DNA of 64,000 nt from Agrypnia vestita. Taxonomy: Eukaryota > Arthropoda > Insecta > Trichoptera > Phryganeidae. The stretch covers positions 1-64,000 of the forward strand of contig JADDOH010010932.1 in the NCBI GenBank assembly GCA_016648135.1, read 5' to 3'. Under the pieces are notes generated by a model. The model was not told the DNA's origin. It worked only from the letters and a program-made list of their open reading frames with translations, and made no database searches. Below, in pieces: positions 45,640 through 56,575 of the stretch (the stretch's first letter is position 1; each line of letters starts with the position of its first letter). A program made the position numbers and the translations under genes.

Positions 45640-45985
45640 TGCGGTGGGGGGAGGGAATTAGTTTCTATGTATCTCCAAAGTCACTGAACACAAACTGAAG
45701 AACTATTAATTAATACTATATTAATTTAACAGTACTAACTCGTCCGTAAAACACTATATAATTAGAATATTCGCAAGTTTGGCATCGCACTTATTCCTTA
45801 CTGAGCGCTCGGTAGGTACTCTTGAAATGTATTTCGGTGGCCACAATGGATCGCCGCTGGCCACTTGTTTTATATGGAATCGCAGAACTGTCACAACAAA
45901 CTAGTGCTGCCACGTAGATTTACGCGTATTTTTATGCTATCGATTTTCTAGAAGTTTCTGATTTATTCCCGTGTATTCTAGACAC
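45640..45985. repeat. LTR-like repeat family B, copy 4
   Basis: TTGCGGTGGGGGGAGGGAA, AAAGTCACTGAACACAAACT (45680), TCGCACTTATTCC and GCTCGGTAGGTACTC parallel copy 3. A perfect three-pentamer site TTCtaGAAgtTTC lies at 45946-45958. On the minus strand ATATAAAAC (about 45875-45867) lies about 75 bp away, the same spacing as the TATA-like box and ladder in copy 1. Ends approximate. Confidence 0.5.
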
Positions 45986-47094
45986 TACCAGTACTTTCCA
46001 ATTCACTGTAAAATGTCTGGTGTGCTGGAAAATCTTTAACTGTGTGATTTTTTTTTCTACATTCAAATTTGAATATGCACATACGGGGATTAAGATACGG
46101 GAACAATAACTATCTTCAAAAGTAGATAAATTATTTCTGCTCCGAATTTCGCTAGTATTTTTTTTCTTTAACATTCTTTAACATAAAAATTCACTCGAAC
46201 ATCGATTTTGGAAACCATCGAAAATACAGTTTATTTATTTATTAACCACTACTTAATAATGCTTTATCGTTATGACATAGATTTATTCATTTTGATGCCG
46301 TAAATGTACTGTAGACCCGAATAAGTACGGAAATTAAATTTAAACAGAAATTTACCTTTTAAATTTACTTTAAAAAAGATTTACTTATACCAGAAAAACG
46401 TGTAAATTTTGGTCTTATTTACGTAGCAATAAATTATTCCGAAGTCGATAATTATCTTTGGAATGGGATTTTTCTTTTTATATTAAAAAGAAAGGTATTT
46501 TATTAATAATTATATATTATTAAATAGTCCACAAATTTTATATACAAATAATATAGGAGTAGTTGAATAATTTAGAAGTTTTGGCAATAAGAAAAACTTT
46601 TCATAGTTAGTAAAAAAAGTATTTTCTTGATAATTATATTAATAATGTCACCGCAAAATCATTTAGCATTTATTGAAGAACTTATGAGAAATGCTATTTG
46701 TTAAATCATCACTTTAACTGCGACTTTTTATTGGTGAGTCATGACTTCATGGTGTGATAAATTATATTGCATGATTCGCACGCTTTTGTATCATCTCGAA
46801 ATTTCACTATTATTTTTTCTAATTTTACGCTTCAAAAGCTAAGATCCCCAATTACAGAAGCGAAGAGATCTCTATGCAAATGATAGAGGACTTTGATTTG
46901 ATAACTTAGAAATATTAGAAATCAAGAAATTCCTGAACACTAAAGCCATTGTAATTAAATTAACCTGTTAAATTTTATGAGCAGCCCATTACTTGATATA
47001 TTCCCCATTTTGGTGTCAACTTCTCAATTACCCCCACCATAACTATAGCCACGCCCCCGTACGAAAATTAGTTCGTTTACTTAAATAAGTAATG
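45986..47094. other. unassigned AT-rich sequence
   Basis: No gene or repeat family recognised. Confidence 0.5.
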
Positions 47095-47245
47095 AATAGT
47101 TAGTATGCGTCCATCCTTATGAAGATACAGCGGTGTTGAAACCGGTAGAAATAAAATTACTCTAGGTTACTCTTGATAGAAATTTTTTAATTAATTAAAA
47201 TTAATAATTTTGTCCAACCACAAAGGTAACGCTAACATCAAATAT
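47095..47245 (+). repeat. weak hammerhead-like repeat and dispersed 50-bp repeat
   Basis: CTTATGAAGATACAGCGG followed by GTTGAAACCGGTAG resembles the GAAAC-containing motifs elsewhere but has a poor stem. TTTTAATTAATTAAAATTAA with CCACAAAGGTAACGCTAACA (47186-47240) is repeated at about 47862-47915 (CCACAAAGTTAACGCT, GATTAACATT). Confidence 0.35.
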
Positions 47246-48239
47246 GGTATTAATACTTTCATCAAACAGGGGAGTCTATTTAAATCAATAATTCTACCAA
47301 AGTTTTGACGTGCGAAGATTGATATGTTATATTGTTCGATATTTTAAATAAACAAAAAATGGTCCCAAAGCCGTTGTACAACTTTATTTCTAGCGGCACG
47401 AACTGCTGGTGAAGTCATAACAGAAAAATCTGTCAACTTCACCTCGTTACGTAAACTTGGCGAAGTTTGGGAATATTTCCTTCCAGACGCTTCCAAACTT
47501 GGCCCCACAGGGTTGCATAAACACATTTCTCCAGCCGGAAGTAAAGTGGAACAAGGCGATCCAGATCAGTCGATTTGGAGTATAAATAGTGGCAAGGAGG
47601 GGGGCTCATGGGGCGTCCTGATTGGCCCCAAATTGCAGATATAAATTAATTTGTTAACCAATCGCTTTCTTCCGCGGCATTGGGGCTGGAGTTAGTGGTT
47701 AATGGTCGATACTAGCTGTGATTTGATTGAAATGATATCGCAGCTGGGGATCGTTTGAAATGAGTCAGTTTTTATTTTTAACCTTTCCGTTACTGTAACA
47801 ATTCCATTTATTCTGCTGAGGGGTAGCTAAGCTACCCTCATATAATTAACTTGTTATTAATTTGTTATTAATTTTAATTAATAATTATGTCCCACCACAA
47901 AGTTAACGCTTTGATTAACATTTCAATTTACTATGACTACTAGAAAATCTAGTCAATATTGGGAGGAAAAAAATTGTTTCGAATTTATCTTATAGTACAT
48001 TCATATAGTACCAACATTCATATAGTATCAACAGAATATCTTATAGTACATTCTTCTACAGAATTGAATTAATATTGAAGACATGGAAAGTAGGTACTTG
48101 CCAAGGTTTGGTACTTGATTCATTCATTTTTAATTTAAAAATAAGACACGGCATGGGAACGGTGAATTCGCTTTGTCACATAACAATATTTGTAGGTCCT
48201 AGGTGACGTTTTGTTCACACGTGTCAAGTCTCGCTGTAA
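47246..48239. other. unassigned sequence
   Basis: Apart from the repeat at 47862-47915, nothing recognised. 47500-47760 is GC-richer without a repeat partner. Confidence 0.4.
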
Positions 48240-49860
48240 AATTAAACTTCGTGTAAAGACAAATGTATATGTCACTTAACTGATCATATCTTCTCAAAGT
48301 GATAGACAAAAGGCAACATGGTTTCGTTAAAGGTAGAACAACTTCCACAAACTTACTTATCTATCAGGAGTACATATTTGAAAGTTTCACAAACAAACGT
48401 CAAGTTGACAGCATTTACACGGATTTTTCAAAAGCATTTGACAAGGTTTCTCATACAATCCTTCTTAAGAAACTTCACTCCTTAGGCGTAACTGACCCAC
48501 TACATAAATGGTTTGCAAGCTATTTGACTAACAGGAAACTACACGTAAAAATAAAATCCTGTACATCCCGAGCTATCCTAGCCACTAGTGGTCTACCACA
48601 AGGTAGCCATCTTGGACCCGCATTATTTCTTGTATTTATCAACGATATTGTCGAATGTTTCGATAATGTTGAAATTTTACTTTTTGCGGATGATATTAAA
48701 ATTTTCAAGGAAATATCAGATGTGAGTGACTGCCTTACACTCCAATCTAACCTATACAAATTAAACGATTGGTGCATCTCTAACAACCTATTTTTAAATG
48801 TTGATAAGTGTAAATCACTATCCTTCTGCAGAAATAAATCTCCCATTTCCTTTTCGTATTCAATAAATAATACAAACCTAGAAAAAATAACAGAAATCCG
48901 TGATCTTAGTGTCATTTTTGATCATAAACTAGAATTCAAAAGTCACATCAACATTATTACGAATAAAAGTATGAAAACCTTAGGTTTCATACTTAGATCA
49001 ATACAAGACTTTGAATCAATTAATGTAATAAATCTCTTATATGTATCCTTGGTCCGTAGCCAGTTGGAATACAATTCCATCATTTGGTCTCCTTTTTACA
49101 GGGTTCATATAAAAAATATAGAAAGGGTACAACGTAAATTCCTAAAATTTATAAATTTTAAGCTTCATATTCCGATCGACCAAATAAACTACAAATATTT
49201 ACAAACTAATCTTAATCTTCTAACCTTGGAAGATCGAAGAAAATTAACAGATTTAATATTCCTTTTTAAAATATTACACTCAAATTTCGACTGTTGCAAA
49301 CTCCTGAATAGTATTAATTTTAAAGTACCTAACCATAGGACCCGCCAAAACATGCTGTTTTATTGTGACAATTTGGACACAAACTATCGTTCAAATTCTA
49401 GCGTACCTCGGATGCACAAACTGGGCAATGAACTACCTACATATGTCGACATTTTAAATCTATCTATCTCTCTCAAAATTTAAAAAATCATTATATGATC
49501 ATTTCTTTTCAAAATATTAAATTTTTATATAATGTCTTAAATTTTTTATATATACCTGGCTATTCAAATTTAATATTGCTACATACTGTATCGGGTGAGT
49601 AAAAAATTATTCTGAGATCCCATACTTCTTACAACTTTTTGTGCATATATACTTTTTACACTTATGATCAACCTCAGTATGTTTACACACACTAATGTAT
49701 ATATACTGTGTTTAAACATTTATACCCCTTTATTTTTCTTTTACATTCAATCGTTTGTTGTATTTTAATTATGTATAAACCTGTTGTAAAAGGCTATTAA
49801 GCCGTGTAATTAATAAAATAAAATAAAAATAAATAAAATAAATAAATATCTCATTACATG
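48240..49860 (+). mobile_element. 5'-truncated LINE with open RT (hairpin family)
   Basis: The most complete LINE in the window. RT fingers begin upstream of the long open frame (HLTDHIFSK at about 48273, then a frameshift near 48299). The frame covers palm, thumb and C-terminus. The 3' UTR of about 300 bp ends in TGTAAAA, the hairpin GGCT-ATTA-AGCC (49792-49803) and GTGTAATTAATAAAATAA. ORF1 and the endonuclease domain are absent, so the copy is 5'-truncated and inactive. Relatives by C-terminus or 3' end: 27845, 29996, 9150, 58141, 7790. Confidence 0.9.
48299..49483 (+). CDS. non-LTR retrotransposon reverse transcriptase (partial)
   Basis: A 394-codon open frame for the RT of a LINE ORF2, which copies element RNA into DNA at a nicked target. 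Domains in order: QHGFVKGRTTSTNLL (fingers, residues 6-20), IYTDFSKAFDKVSH (motif A, catalytic D at about 42), TSGLPQGSHLGPALFLVFIN (motif B, 96-115), LLFADDIKIF (motif C, catalytic DD at 131-132), then LYKLNDWCISNNLFLNVDKC (thumb side), and a C-terminus with RRKLTDLIFLFK and MHKLGNELP. Both catalytic aspartate sites are intact. The first codon is GTG, only the end of an upstream frameshift; the true ORF2 start lies in lost 5' sequence. Pattern suggests a Jockey/CR1-like lineage. Confidence 0.9.
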   Translation: MIDKRQHGFVKGRTTSTNLLIYQEYIFESFTNKRQVDSIYTDFSKAFDKVSHTILLKKLHSLGVTDPLHKWFASYLTNRKLHVKIKSCTSRAILATSGLPQGSHLGPALFLVFINDIVECFDNVEILLFADDIKIFKEISDVSDCLTLQSNLYKLNDWCISNNLFLNVDKCKSLSFCRNKSPISFSYSINNTNLEKITEIRDLSVIFDHKLEFKSHINIITNKSMKTLGFILRSIQDFESINVINLLYVSLVRSQLEYNSIIWSPFYRVHIKNIERVQRKFLKFINFKLHIPIDQINYKYLQTNLNLLTLEDRRKLTDLIFLFKILHSNFDCCKLLNSINFKVPNHRTRQNMLFYCDNLDTNYRSNSSVPRMHKLGNELPTYVDILNLSISLKI

Positions 49861-50799
49861 GATAGGGGCCATAAAGTTAATAAGTATAATAAATCTGAAG
49901 GCTATATTTTAGAGTAGGACGTACCTACCCCACGTCAAGATCTCTACTTATATTTTTTCCCTTGCCAAATAGATTTAGTGTTGTGCAGCGATTGAACGCA
50001 TAAACAGGTGAATTTTTTTTAGAATTGCGCCTGGATTGGCGGTGGACTACTCCCTGCCCTTATTTCCGAGCTGCCGAAATTTTCTGGCGTAGGTCAGGGC
50101 CCTTGGCAAATTACCGGCACTTGGGAGTAAGGGCAAGACGAGGGCGGAACAGATAACCTTTTCCTTCTACAGGCTCTTCATTTCACCATTTTACAGCGAA
50201 GGCTTTTATTTAAATTAGTCCTCGCTGAATCCGTCTCCAAATATTAATATTCCCGAAAGCAACATTAATTTTTTTCATCTCTTCACTGTTCGTCGAAGGG
50301 CTGCTCTAAAACCCAGCTGACGAAATCGTGAAATTGTTCTTAAATACGTAGCACTTCATTCAGCAGTGTATGGAATGTGGCTTAAGATGATAATTATAAT
50401 GTATCTGCGTGACGTCGGTCCGATAAGCAAGAGTGACAGACGGCATGAAAGAAATAGAAAGCGAATGTTTTGCGGGCTTTTCTTACCACGCAACTACCAC
50501 TTGTACGTTATTTGTTTAATGAATTATTGTAGCGGAAACCTATTTTAAACCTAATAAATATAAAGACCAAGCCAACGTGTTTCATTGGACTCCCGCAGCA
50601 TCAAGGTTCCTCTCCCGATACAACGAACATTTCAATAATAATAGTAATAAGTACTTTAATATACAATCAATCATATATGCCGAAATAAAGAAGATTCTTG
50701 TCATGAAACCTATGCTTCTACAAATAAAAAGGTGAAATTGCTTAGATACGTCTTGCAAATGTCAGAGAAGTTATATCTTATCAATCATACCAACCAAAT
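49861..50799. other. unassigned sequence
   Basis: No gene recognised. 50030-50160 is GC-richer, with loosely inverted CTGCCCTTA and TAAGGGCA words. Confidence 0.4.
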
Positions 50800-51110
50800 T
50801 CTTTTCTAGGCAATCCGGATAAAGGCCGCTGGTGAAAAAGCCAAAATAAAAAATGTCGAAACCACTCTTATTCGATCACAAAATCAGTGGATTGGCCACA
50901 TGTAAGAATGCCCGGAACTAGACTACCAAAGGAGATTATGTACTCCTAACCAACCCAAGGCAAACAAATGCTCAAATAGGGGTCGAAGACTTCCCTAGAC
51001 CTAAGATAAACATAAGTCTAACTCAGAGGGCAATACTATACTGTGGCGTACTTTACTCTAAAGGAGTCGTGAAACTGAAATGAGGAGGAAAAACACCGAA
51101 AAAGGGCACC
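50800..51110 (+). pseudogene. LINE RT C-terminal remnant (family 5)
   Basis: One frame reads IRIKAAGEKAKIKNVE, TLIRSQNQWIGHM, a stop, ECPELDYQRRLCT. It continues to NRGRRLP with further stops. The QW-GH-...-P-...R-GRR pattern matches the tail of endonuclease/RT proteins. Heavily decayed; 3' end not defined. Confidence 0.5.
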
Positions 51111-51865
51111 GAATTCAGCATGTAGTCGTTGTGGATTCAACTAAAGATCCACAATCATGAATGATAGGTGATAATGAAAATACCCACAAGTTGGTAGTGA
51201 AAGGATAAAATCTAGAGCGAAAGGGTGAAGGCTTTTTTAACTGAATAATACGGAACTTTGAGATGGCATAGGACCGGAAGATGTTTAACAGAACAACCGG
51301 CATTATTTAAATCAGAATGAAAATATTTATTTTATTTCCACTTTAATTTCCTAAATAAATTCATAAAGAATCCTTAGACAAAGTTCTGCGGAAATCTATT
51401 TGAGGGAATGGATTACAGAGGAAGCATTGGGGCCATCAATCGATATTCAAGTATATAGTAGTATTTTTGTATTGCAAGAACTTTCACTGTGAACCATACA
51501 TACCATTCGTTCAATAACCATATTGACCGCAATGAATAAACCGGCGTGGTAGACATATTTGTTTTATAATTTAGGCCGTGAATGTAATAATAATTTCTAT
51601 TATTTTGAAAGATAATGATATTTTTATTTTCAAAATCGCACGGGCAGGTGTTTTACCGGTTACTACAGTTTGGTTTGTATAGCCTACCGTAGGTATGCCG
51701 TGATATTTCAAAATAAAGCTATCGCAATAGTGAGGGTATCTATCCGCCGCGCATACGCGCCCGTGGGAGGGTTAGGTAAGCGGCGGGAATCGGCTCGCTC
51801 AGTCAACTCCGGAATGCCGTGGCTTGTGAACCGTGTTAGTCCAAACGGGATTTACGCTTACCACC
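51111..51865. other. unassigned sequence
   Basis: Nothing recognised. Confidence 0.45.
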
Positions 51866-51923
51866 TATTTACGCTTACCCTACGGCTATGTACCTATTTA
51901 CGCTTACCCTACGGCTATGTACC
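51866..51923. repeat. 29-bp perfect tandem duplication
   Basis: TATTTACGCTTACCCTACGG with CTATGTACC is present twice back to back (51866-51894, 51895-51923), preceded by a third partial TTTACGCTTACC. Lack of divergence suggests a recent event or an assembly artefact. Confidence 0.9.
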
Positions 51924-52005
51924 TGTCACTAGCTGGCAATCAGACCTTAAGATGGCGCTAATCCAATACTTGATAGAGTTATTTAAATTTTATGTATTTT
52001 CATCT

Positions 52006-52045
52006 CTGCTGTTTGGTTATCATGATTCTGATAACCAAACAGCAG
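52006..52045. repeat. perfect 17-bp-arm hairpin at LINE truncation point
   Basis: CTGCTGTTTGGTTATCA, loop TGATTC, TGATAACCAAACAGCAG. The right arm is the first sequence of the RT remnant that follows; the left arm is an inverted copy of it. Confidence 0.95.
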
Positions 52046-52580
52046 AATTGCCAAGACGAATAGGAATGGGCTGGGCTGCTTTTGTCAAACTCAAACATAT
52101 CTTCGAGAACAAAGAGATACCAATTAGCCTAAAAAGAAAAGCCTTTGAATCACGCATACTGCCAGTGATGATATATGGAGTGAAGACTATGGCCCTTACA
52201 AAGAAAAGTGTAGAAAAGCTCAAATGCACCGCAACGATCCATCCGCAACGAGTCTAAGAGATAGAATTAGAAATGACGAAATTAGGCGCAGAACTAGAGT
52301 AGTGGATATCATGGATCGCGTAGCAAAGCTAAAATGGCAATGGGCAGGACATGTTACAAGGCAGGATGCTACAAGATGGCTCCCCAGAGTTCTGAAATGG
52401 AAACCTTGCGAGAATAAAAAAGGCATCGAAAGACCTCAAAATGGGCCGATGATATAGCCGCTGTGGGGGGAAAGAAATGGCTACAATTAGCAAACAACAA
52501 GGAAGGATGGAAAGGGAAGGAAGAGGCCTGATCCAGCAGTAGAGAGACGAAGGCTGATGAAGAAGAAGAAGAAGATTCTC
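52029..52580 (+). pseudogene. LINE RT C-terminal remnant (family 3, copy 1)
   Basis: Two frames cover the post-catalytic region. The first gives LPRRIGMGWAAFVKLKHIF, ISLKRKAFESRILPVMIYG and KSVEKLKC, ending at a stop at 52257. The second, overlapping from 52224, gives RDRIRNDEIRRRTRVVDI, VAKLKWQWAGHVTRQD and RWLPRVLKWKP. A single frameshift therefore separates them. The 3' end continues as the segment shared with 63858-64000 (CAGCAG-containing) and a tail of GAAGAA repeats to about 52575. 5'-truncated and inactive. The 195-codon frame starting at 51670 is mostly unrelated upstream sequence joined by chance. Confidence 0.82.
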
Positions 52581-53532
52581 ATTCTGCTTGCCAACATCAA
52601 AAAAAGCGAGTTCTACCACTCTCAGTATACAATACACTTATAATCTAATATGCTAGTTTTTAGTTTCATTGGGGAATAACATTTGGTTAAAATAATCATA
52701 TATTATTGGGTCTTTTTATAAAATTATGGTTAAATTTACAAGTTACAAAAAAGTGGATTAGATGTAATAATATAAATTTTCGAACTGCTTTGTAAATCCC
52801 TATTTGCTCGATAATTTCCAATCAGCTAACCTGGCCGAGGCTAGCGAAGAAGGTCCCATCCCCAAGGGCGGCCCTCGGCCCTCGCTGACCCCGTATTCCC
52901 GTGATTTAATGCCTATTTGACCTTTCACTCTATTTTCCCTTGATAAGCAGTCTGCATGATTCTCCTAATTTAAGTTTATTAGGCAACTCAGCTCCATGAC
53001 AATGGGTAAAGATTATTAATAGACGCATCAAAATGTCAACGATCTCCTCTGGGACAAGGGTTGACGGGCACGTTTAAGGGATTAAAAATCAACCGAGACG
53101 CTCTTGAATTATTCTTGTTAATAGTTAAAACTATTGTCGAGCATCGAGTATTATTACGTCGCAATACTTATCGAATTTTTCAGAGTTACCTTTTGCTAAG
53201 TGTTCTGCCAATTGTGTGCAAAGGGCTTCCGATTCAAGGTCTATACGGCGAATCGCCAATTTATCGAGCTTCGCGGTGAAATCGAAGGAGAAGGAATAAT
53301 CTCGTGATGGTGAGATCGGCTATCATCCGTGCTTTTTTTCCTATCATAAATTACAGTCCACATTCACATCGTATTCACTTCCCTTCCATATTTCCCGGCA
53401 ATTCGCGTCGGGAACAAACAAACTTTTACAACATACCGTTACTACACGAGGGGCAGAGCGCAGGCAATGAGAGCAACACCGCAGCTAGAAGAGTGCATTA
53501 TTCGTCGTGGTCATTGATTTTTTCTTATTTTT
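52581..53532. other. unassigned, probably non-repetitive
   Basis: GC-rich block near 52830-52890 (GGGCGGCCCTCGGCCCTCGC). No gene recognised. Confidence 0.4.
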
Positions 53533-53780
53533 ACTCCCTTTCTTTTAACTCGTAGCGTCTGCTTACTTGTCTGACGAAAAAACTTTGGATCGATTTTTTA
53601 CCCTTTTCCCGTTATTCAATCGAGCTGAAATTTTGCAGACAGAAACGTGGCAACGATAAAAATAATTTCACAAATTTTTGTTTAAAAAAATAATAAATAT
53701 AGTTTAATTTTGGATTTTTCGAAATTTTTTATTACTCCCTTTCGTAGCGTTACCCGACTCAAGCTCAAGCCTGGGATAAG
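53533..53780. mobile_element. MITE-like repeat with ACTCCCTTTC ends, copy 2 (inverted)
   Basis: Reverse-oriented partner of 34713-34975: ACTCCCTTTCTTTTAAC, GTCTGACGAAAAAACTTTG, AATCGAGCTGAAATTTTGCA, then GTAGCG and CCCGACTCAAGCTCAA. A second ACTCCCTTTC occurs internally at about 53733. The right terminus seen in copy 1 is not preserved. Confidence 0.6.
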
Positions 53781-54004
53781 CGCCAAACCTGTTTCAACTA
53801 GTAAATAAGACAGGTTAAGAAAAAAAGTAAAAGAAAGGAACTTGGTTTTTATGGGTTAGTTTTTTTTGAAATGGATTTTCTTACTACAAAAAATTGTAAT
53901 CCAGCTCGAGGGACAAAATCACTTTAGATTTGGATTTTTATTTGATTTTAAATTGGTCTTCGATATTGGACATTATACAAAATTAACACTTTACGTAGTA
54001 GTAG

Positions 54005-54200
54005 TAGTAGCAAGTAGATTAATGGTGTAGTAGTCATGACACTCGCCTAGTGATCTGGTGATCATTGGTTGAGCCCCATTCCAGAACACCAACAATTTAA
54101 TCCTATTTTCATAGCACAAGCGTTAAGCTTATTTTTAAAATAGCAAGAATATTGATGCGATGCGTACTCTGTATTCGCATCTCTTAATCATCTTAAAAAA
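54005..54200 (+). mobile_element. SINE-A, copy 2
   Basis: ATGACACTCGCCTAGTGATC and GATCATTGGTTGAGCCCCAT (degraded B box) form the tRNA-like head. The body shares TAATCCTATTTTCATAGCAC and AAGAATATTGATG with 7985-8180, and an A-rich tail ends it. A GTAGTAGTAG run precedes it. Confidence 0.75.
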
Positions 54201-55917
54201 AACATAGTATATATCAAAAATCTCATAAATCTAACTCTTCCCTGGAGACTACTCGTACTTCATTATCCGTCCGTAACTTTGAGAATCAGCGAGGCACTCC
54301 TGCCTCTTGAGTCAGTTGTGCTTCTCTAAGCGAAAAAATTTTCAGTTTATCTAGACCGGGTCTTCCTCGCCGAAGTGTGTTCTCAACAAAATCTTTATTT
54401 TAGCACCCAGCAACGTGAAATTAGGGTGTTATCATGGCGAGGGCATCTTTCGAGGGCCGACAGACACGCAGGGTGCGTGCGGCCAGCCCATCGGCGCCAG
54501 GAACCCCGAGAGGCGAACCCATTTACTTAACTTTCATTGGCTGTTTTTTCTTCTTCTTTAACTTTTGAATATTTTTTCACTTACCCTTGCGCGCAGCTGA
54601 CTGACGATGGAAACGTAACGACCGTTGAATGAGTTGTGTGGTATTTTGTTTTAATTATGTACGCGTGATTTTATCTTGGACGAGGCGCAGTATTAATTTG
54701 ACCGCGTCACGCGAGAAAATGAAAGTTGTTTAAAAAATGTTATGAAGAAATATTTGGGTACTAAGGAAAATAATCAGTGAAATAGTGAAAAGTGATTTTC
54801 CATCCTTATTTTGAAGCATATTTAATAGAGTGTATAAGATGCTCACCATCATCGTTTCTTTTCTATTCACTATTTACTGAAACGTGAAAACGTTTCTCTA
54901 CCTATTTTTATTTAGACTTATTATTGCAGCGGATGTCCTGTCAGTCTATTTCTTTGCCAATAATATGGCCTAATCATTGCCATTTATTTATTTAACATGC
55001 TCCAAACTTTTCTTTTACTATCTCTTGATGTGCATGTGTGAAACCCAATATATATCTTATCACAACCCTTTGCGTTAGTAAGTTTTTTGATGTACATTTT
55101 TAAGCACTGGTCGCTTGGAAGTTGAACAATTTATAAATCATGTTTCTGCATTCGAATGCACTCCACACAGGCTTCTTTCTACAAACAATTTCTGGATTTT
55201 GGAAATTTATGTAAATATAAATAAATATAAGTTTCTATCCATTGTATCTGTATGGTCTAGTGATAGACCAAGAGGCGAAACCAACAATAGCTGTAAGAGA
55301 TTAGTCAAATGTTGATTTTCCACCCACAAACGTCCTCATACTGTTACCATAGATGTTCCGTTCATCCATCGGTTTTATCTACATGATACTTACAAGTATC
55401 TCAACATGTCTCATTTCGTGGATACAGACCATAAAAATTCATCACAAATCAGGCAACCACAGGCTGAATCACAGTTACAATCACGGATTATTACTTTTCT
55501 TTCGGTGAGCTACATCCCTGAAAGCGAAAAGTTCACAGGTGTCAGAATTTTTCTCACATGGGAATCATCCACACAAAAAAAAAACAGGATCCAATTTCAT
55601 TTATATCTCAATTACACACTTATCTACTCCCAAAGTTAATGTTAATTTTACTGATTATTTAAACTTAACTTAATCTAGTGTTTATTTGTATGATATATCA
55701 TTCTGATTGACACTCTGAGAGATACATTCATTATTAACTACATAAATAACTTGAGAAACTGATAACGTTTACATTATGTATTTCGCTCTCCCGTAACTTA
55801 TTAATTGATTAACAGAGAGATATCAATTGAATTATTAATTTGGATTTTAATCACCTTATCTTTGTTCATTACGACCTGATGCTATTTGAATATATGACCT
55901 TTGTCTTTAATATCAAT
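54201..55917. other. unassigned, with a GC-rich block and a small frame
   Basis: 54420-54600 is GC-richer and has a 44-codon frame from the ATG at 54434 (MARASFEGRQTRRVRAAS). The donor-like AGG-GTGCGT lies inside it. It could be a first exon or chance; there is no domain or downstream exon to support a gene. The rest is unassigned. Confidence 0.3.
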
Positions 55918-56575
55918 AGTCATACATAGAAGAGGTGTCGACAAATGTTTCAAGTGGTGTCGCTATCAAACAAGTGAAAGAATTCACATATTTCGGTAGC
56001 AAAATTTCCCAAGATGGCCGCTCAGAGGCTGACATCATATGCAGAATACAATAGGCAAGAATCGCCTTCAACAAAAAATCCAAAATCCTTGAATCACTCA
56101 ACATAGATTTAAAAGTTAGGAAAAACTTGATTAAAACTCTTGTTTGGAGTGTGCTGATGTATGGCAGCGAAACATGGACCATCGGCCAGAGCATGTCCGG
56201 GAGGCTAGCTGCCTTTGAGATGTGGTGCTACAGGTGCATGGCGAGGATCTATTGGTCAAAACATATCCGAAACGATGAGGAGTTGAGCAGGGTGGGCGAA
56301 AAGTGGCGGCTCCTTAACAGAATCGCCCAACAGCGAGCAATTTAGATAGGCCATAATATGAGGCGTCCGGGTCTGCTTTTAACCATCGTCGAGGGAAATG
56401 TCGAAGGCAACAATCGTAGAAGCCGCCCGAGATTAAGCTACGTAGACCAGATTATCGGAGATGTGCGCTGTAGCACCTACCAAGAAATGAAGAGGCTGGC
56501 AGGTGACAGAGAGGAGTAGAAAAAGCAAGTGCTTGTAGCAGACCAATCCTAGAATTGTGACCCAAAAAAAGTCGT
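55918..56575 (+). pseudogene. LINE RT C-terminal remnant (family 1, copy 2)
   Basis: The better of two copies. VKEFTYFGSKISQDGRSEAD (from about 55971), a stop, ARIAFNKKSKILES, KVRKNLIKTLVWSVLMYGSE, TWTIGQSMSGRLAAFEMWCY, RCMARIYWSKHIRND, then after a stop IGHNMRRPGLLLTI and RPRLSYVDQIIGDVRC, finishing with LAGDREE and an A-rich tail. Three or more stops. It retains the SGRLAAFEMWCYRCMA block that copy 1 (2505-3075) has lost. 5'-truncated. Confidence 0.85.

Noticed and set aside
48520..48915. 131-codon minus-strand frame
   Set aside because: Antisense shadow of the RT at 48299-49483.
51670..52257. 195-codon frame as a single protein
   Set aside because: Only the part after about 52029 resembles RT; the beginning is a 29-bp tandem duplication and unrelated sequence joined through a hairpin.
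54434..54568. 44-codon frame as a first exon
   Set aside because: A donor-like site and GC-rich context are present, but no acceptor, downstream exon or homology could be recognised.
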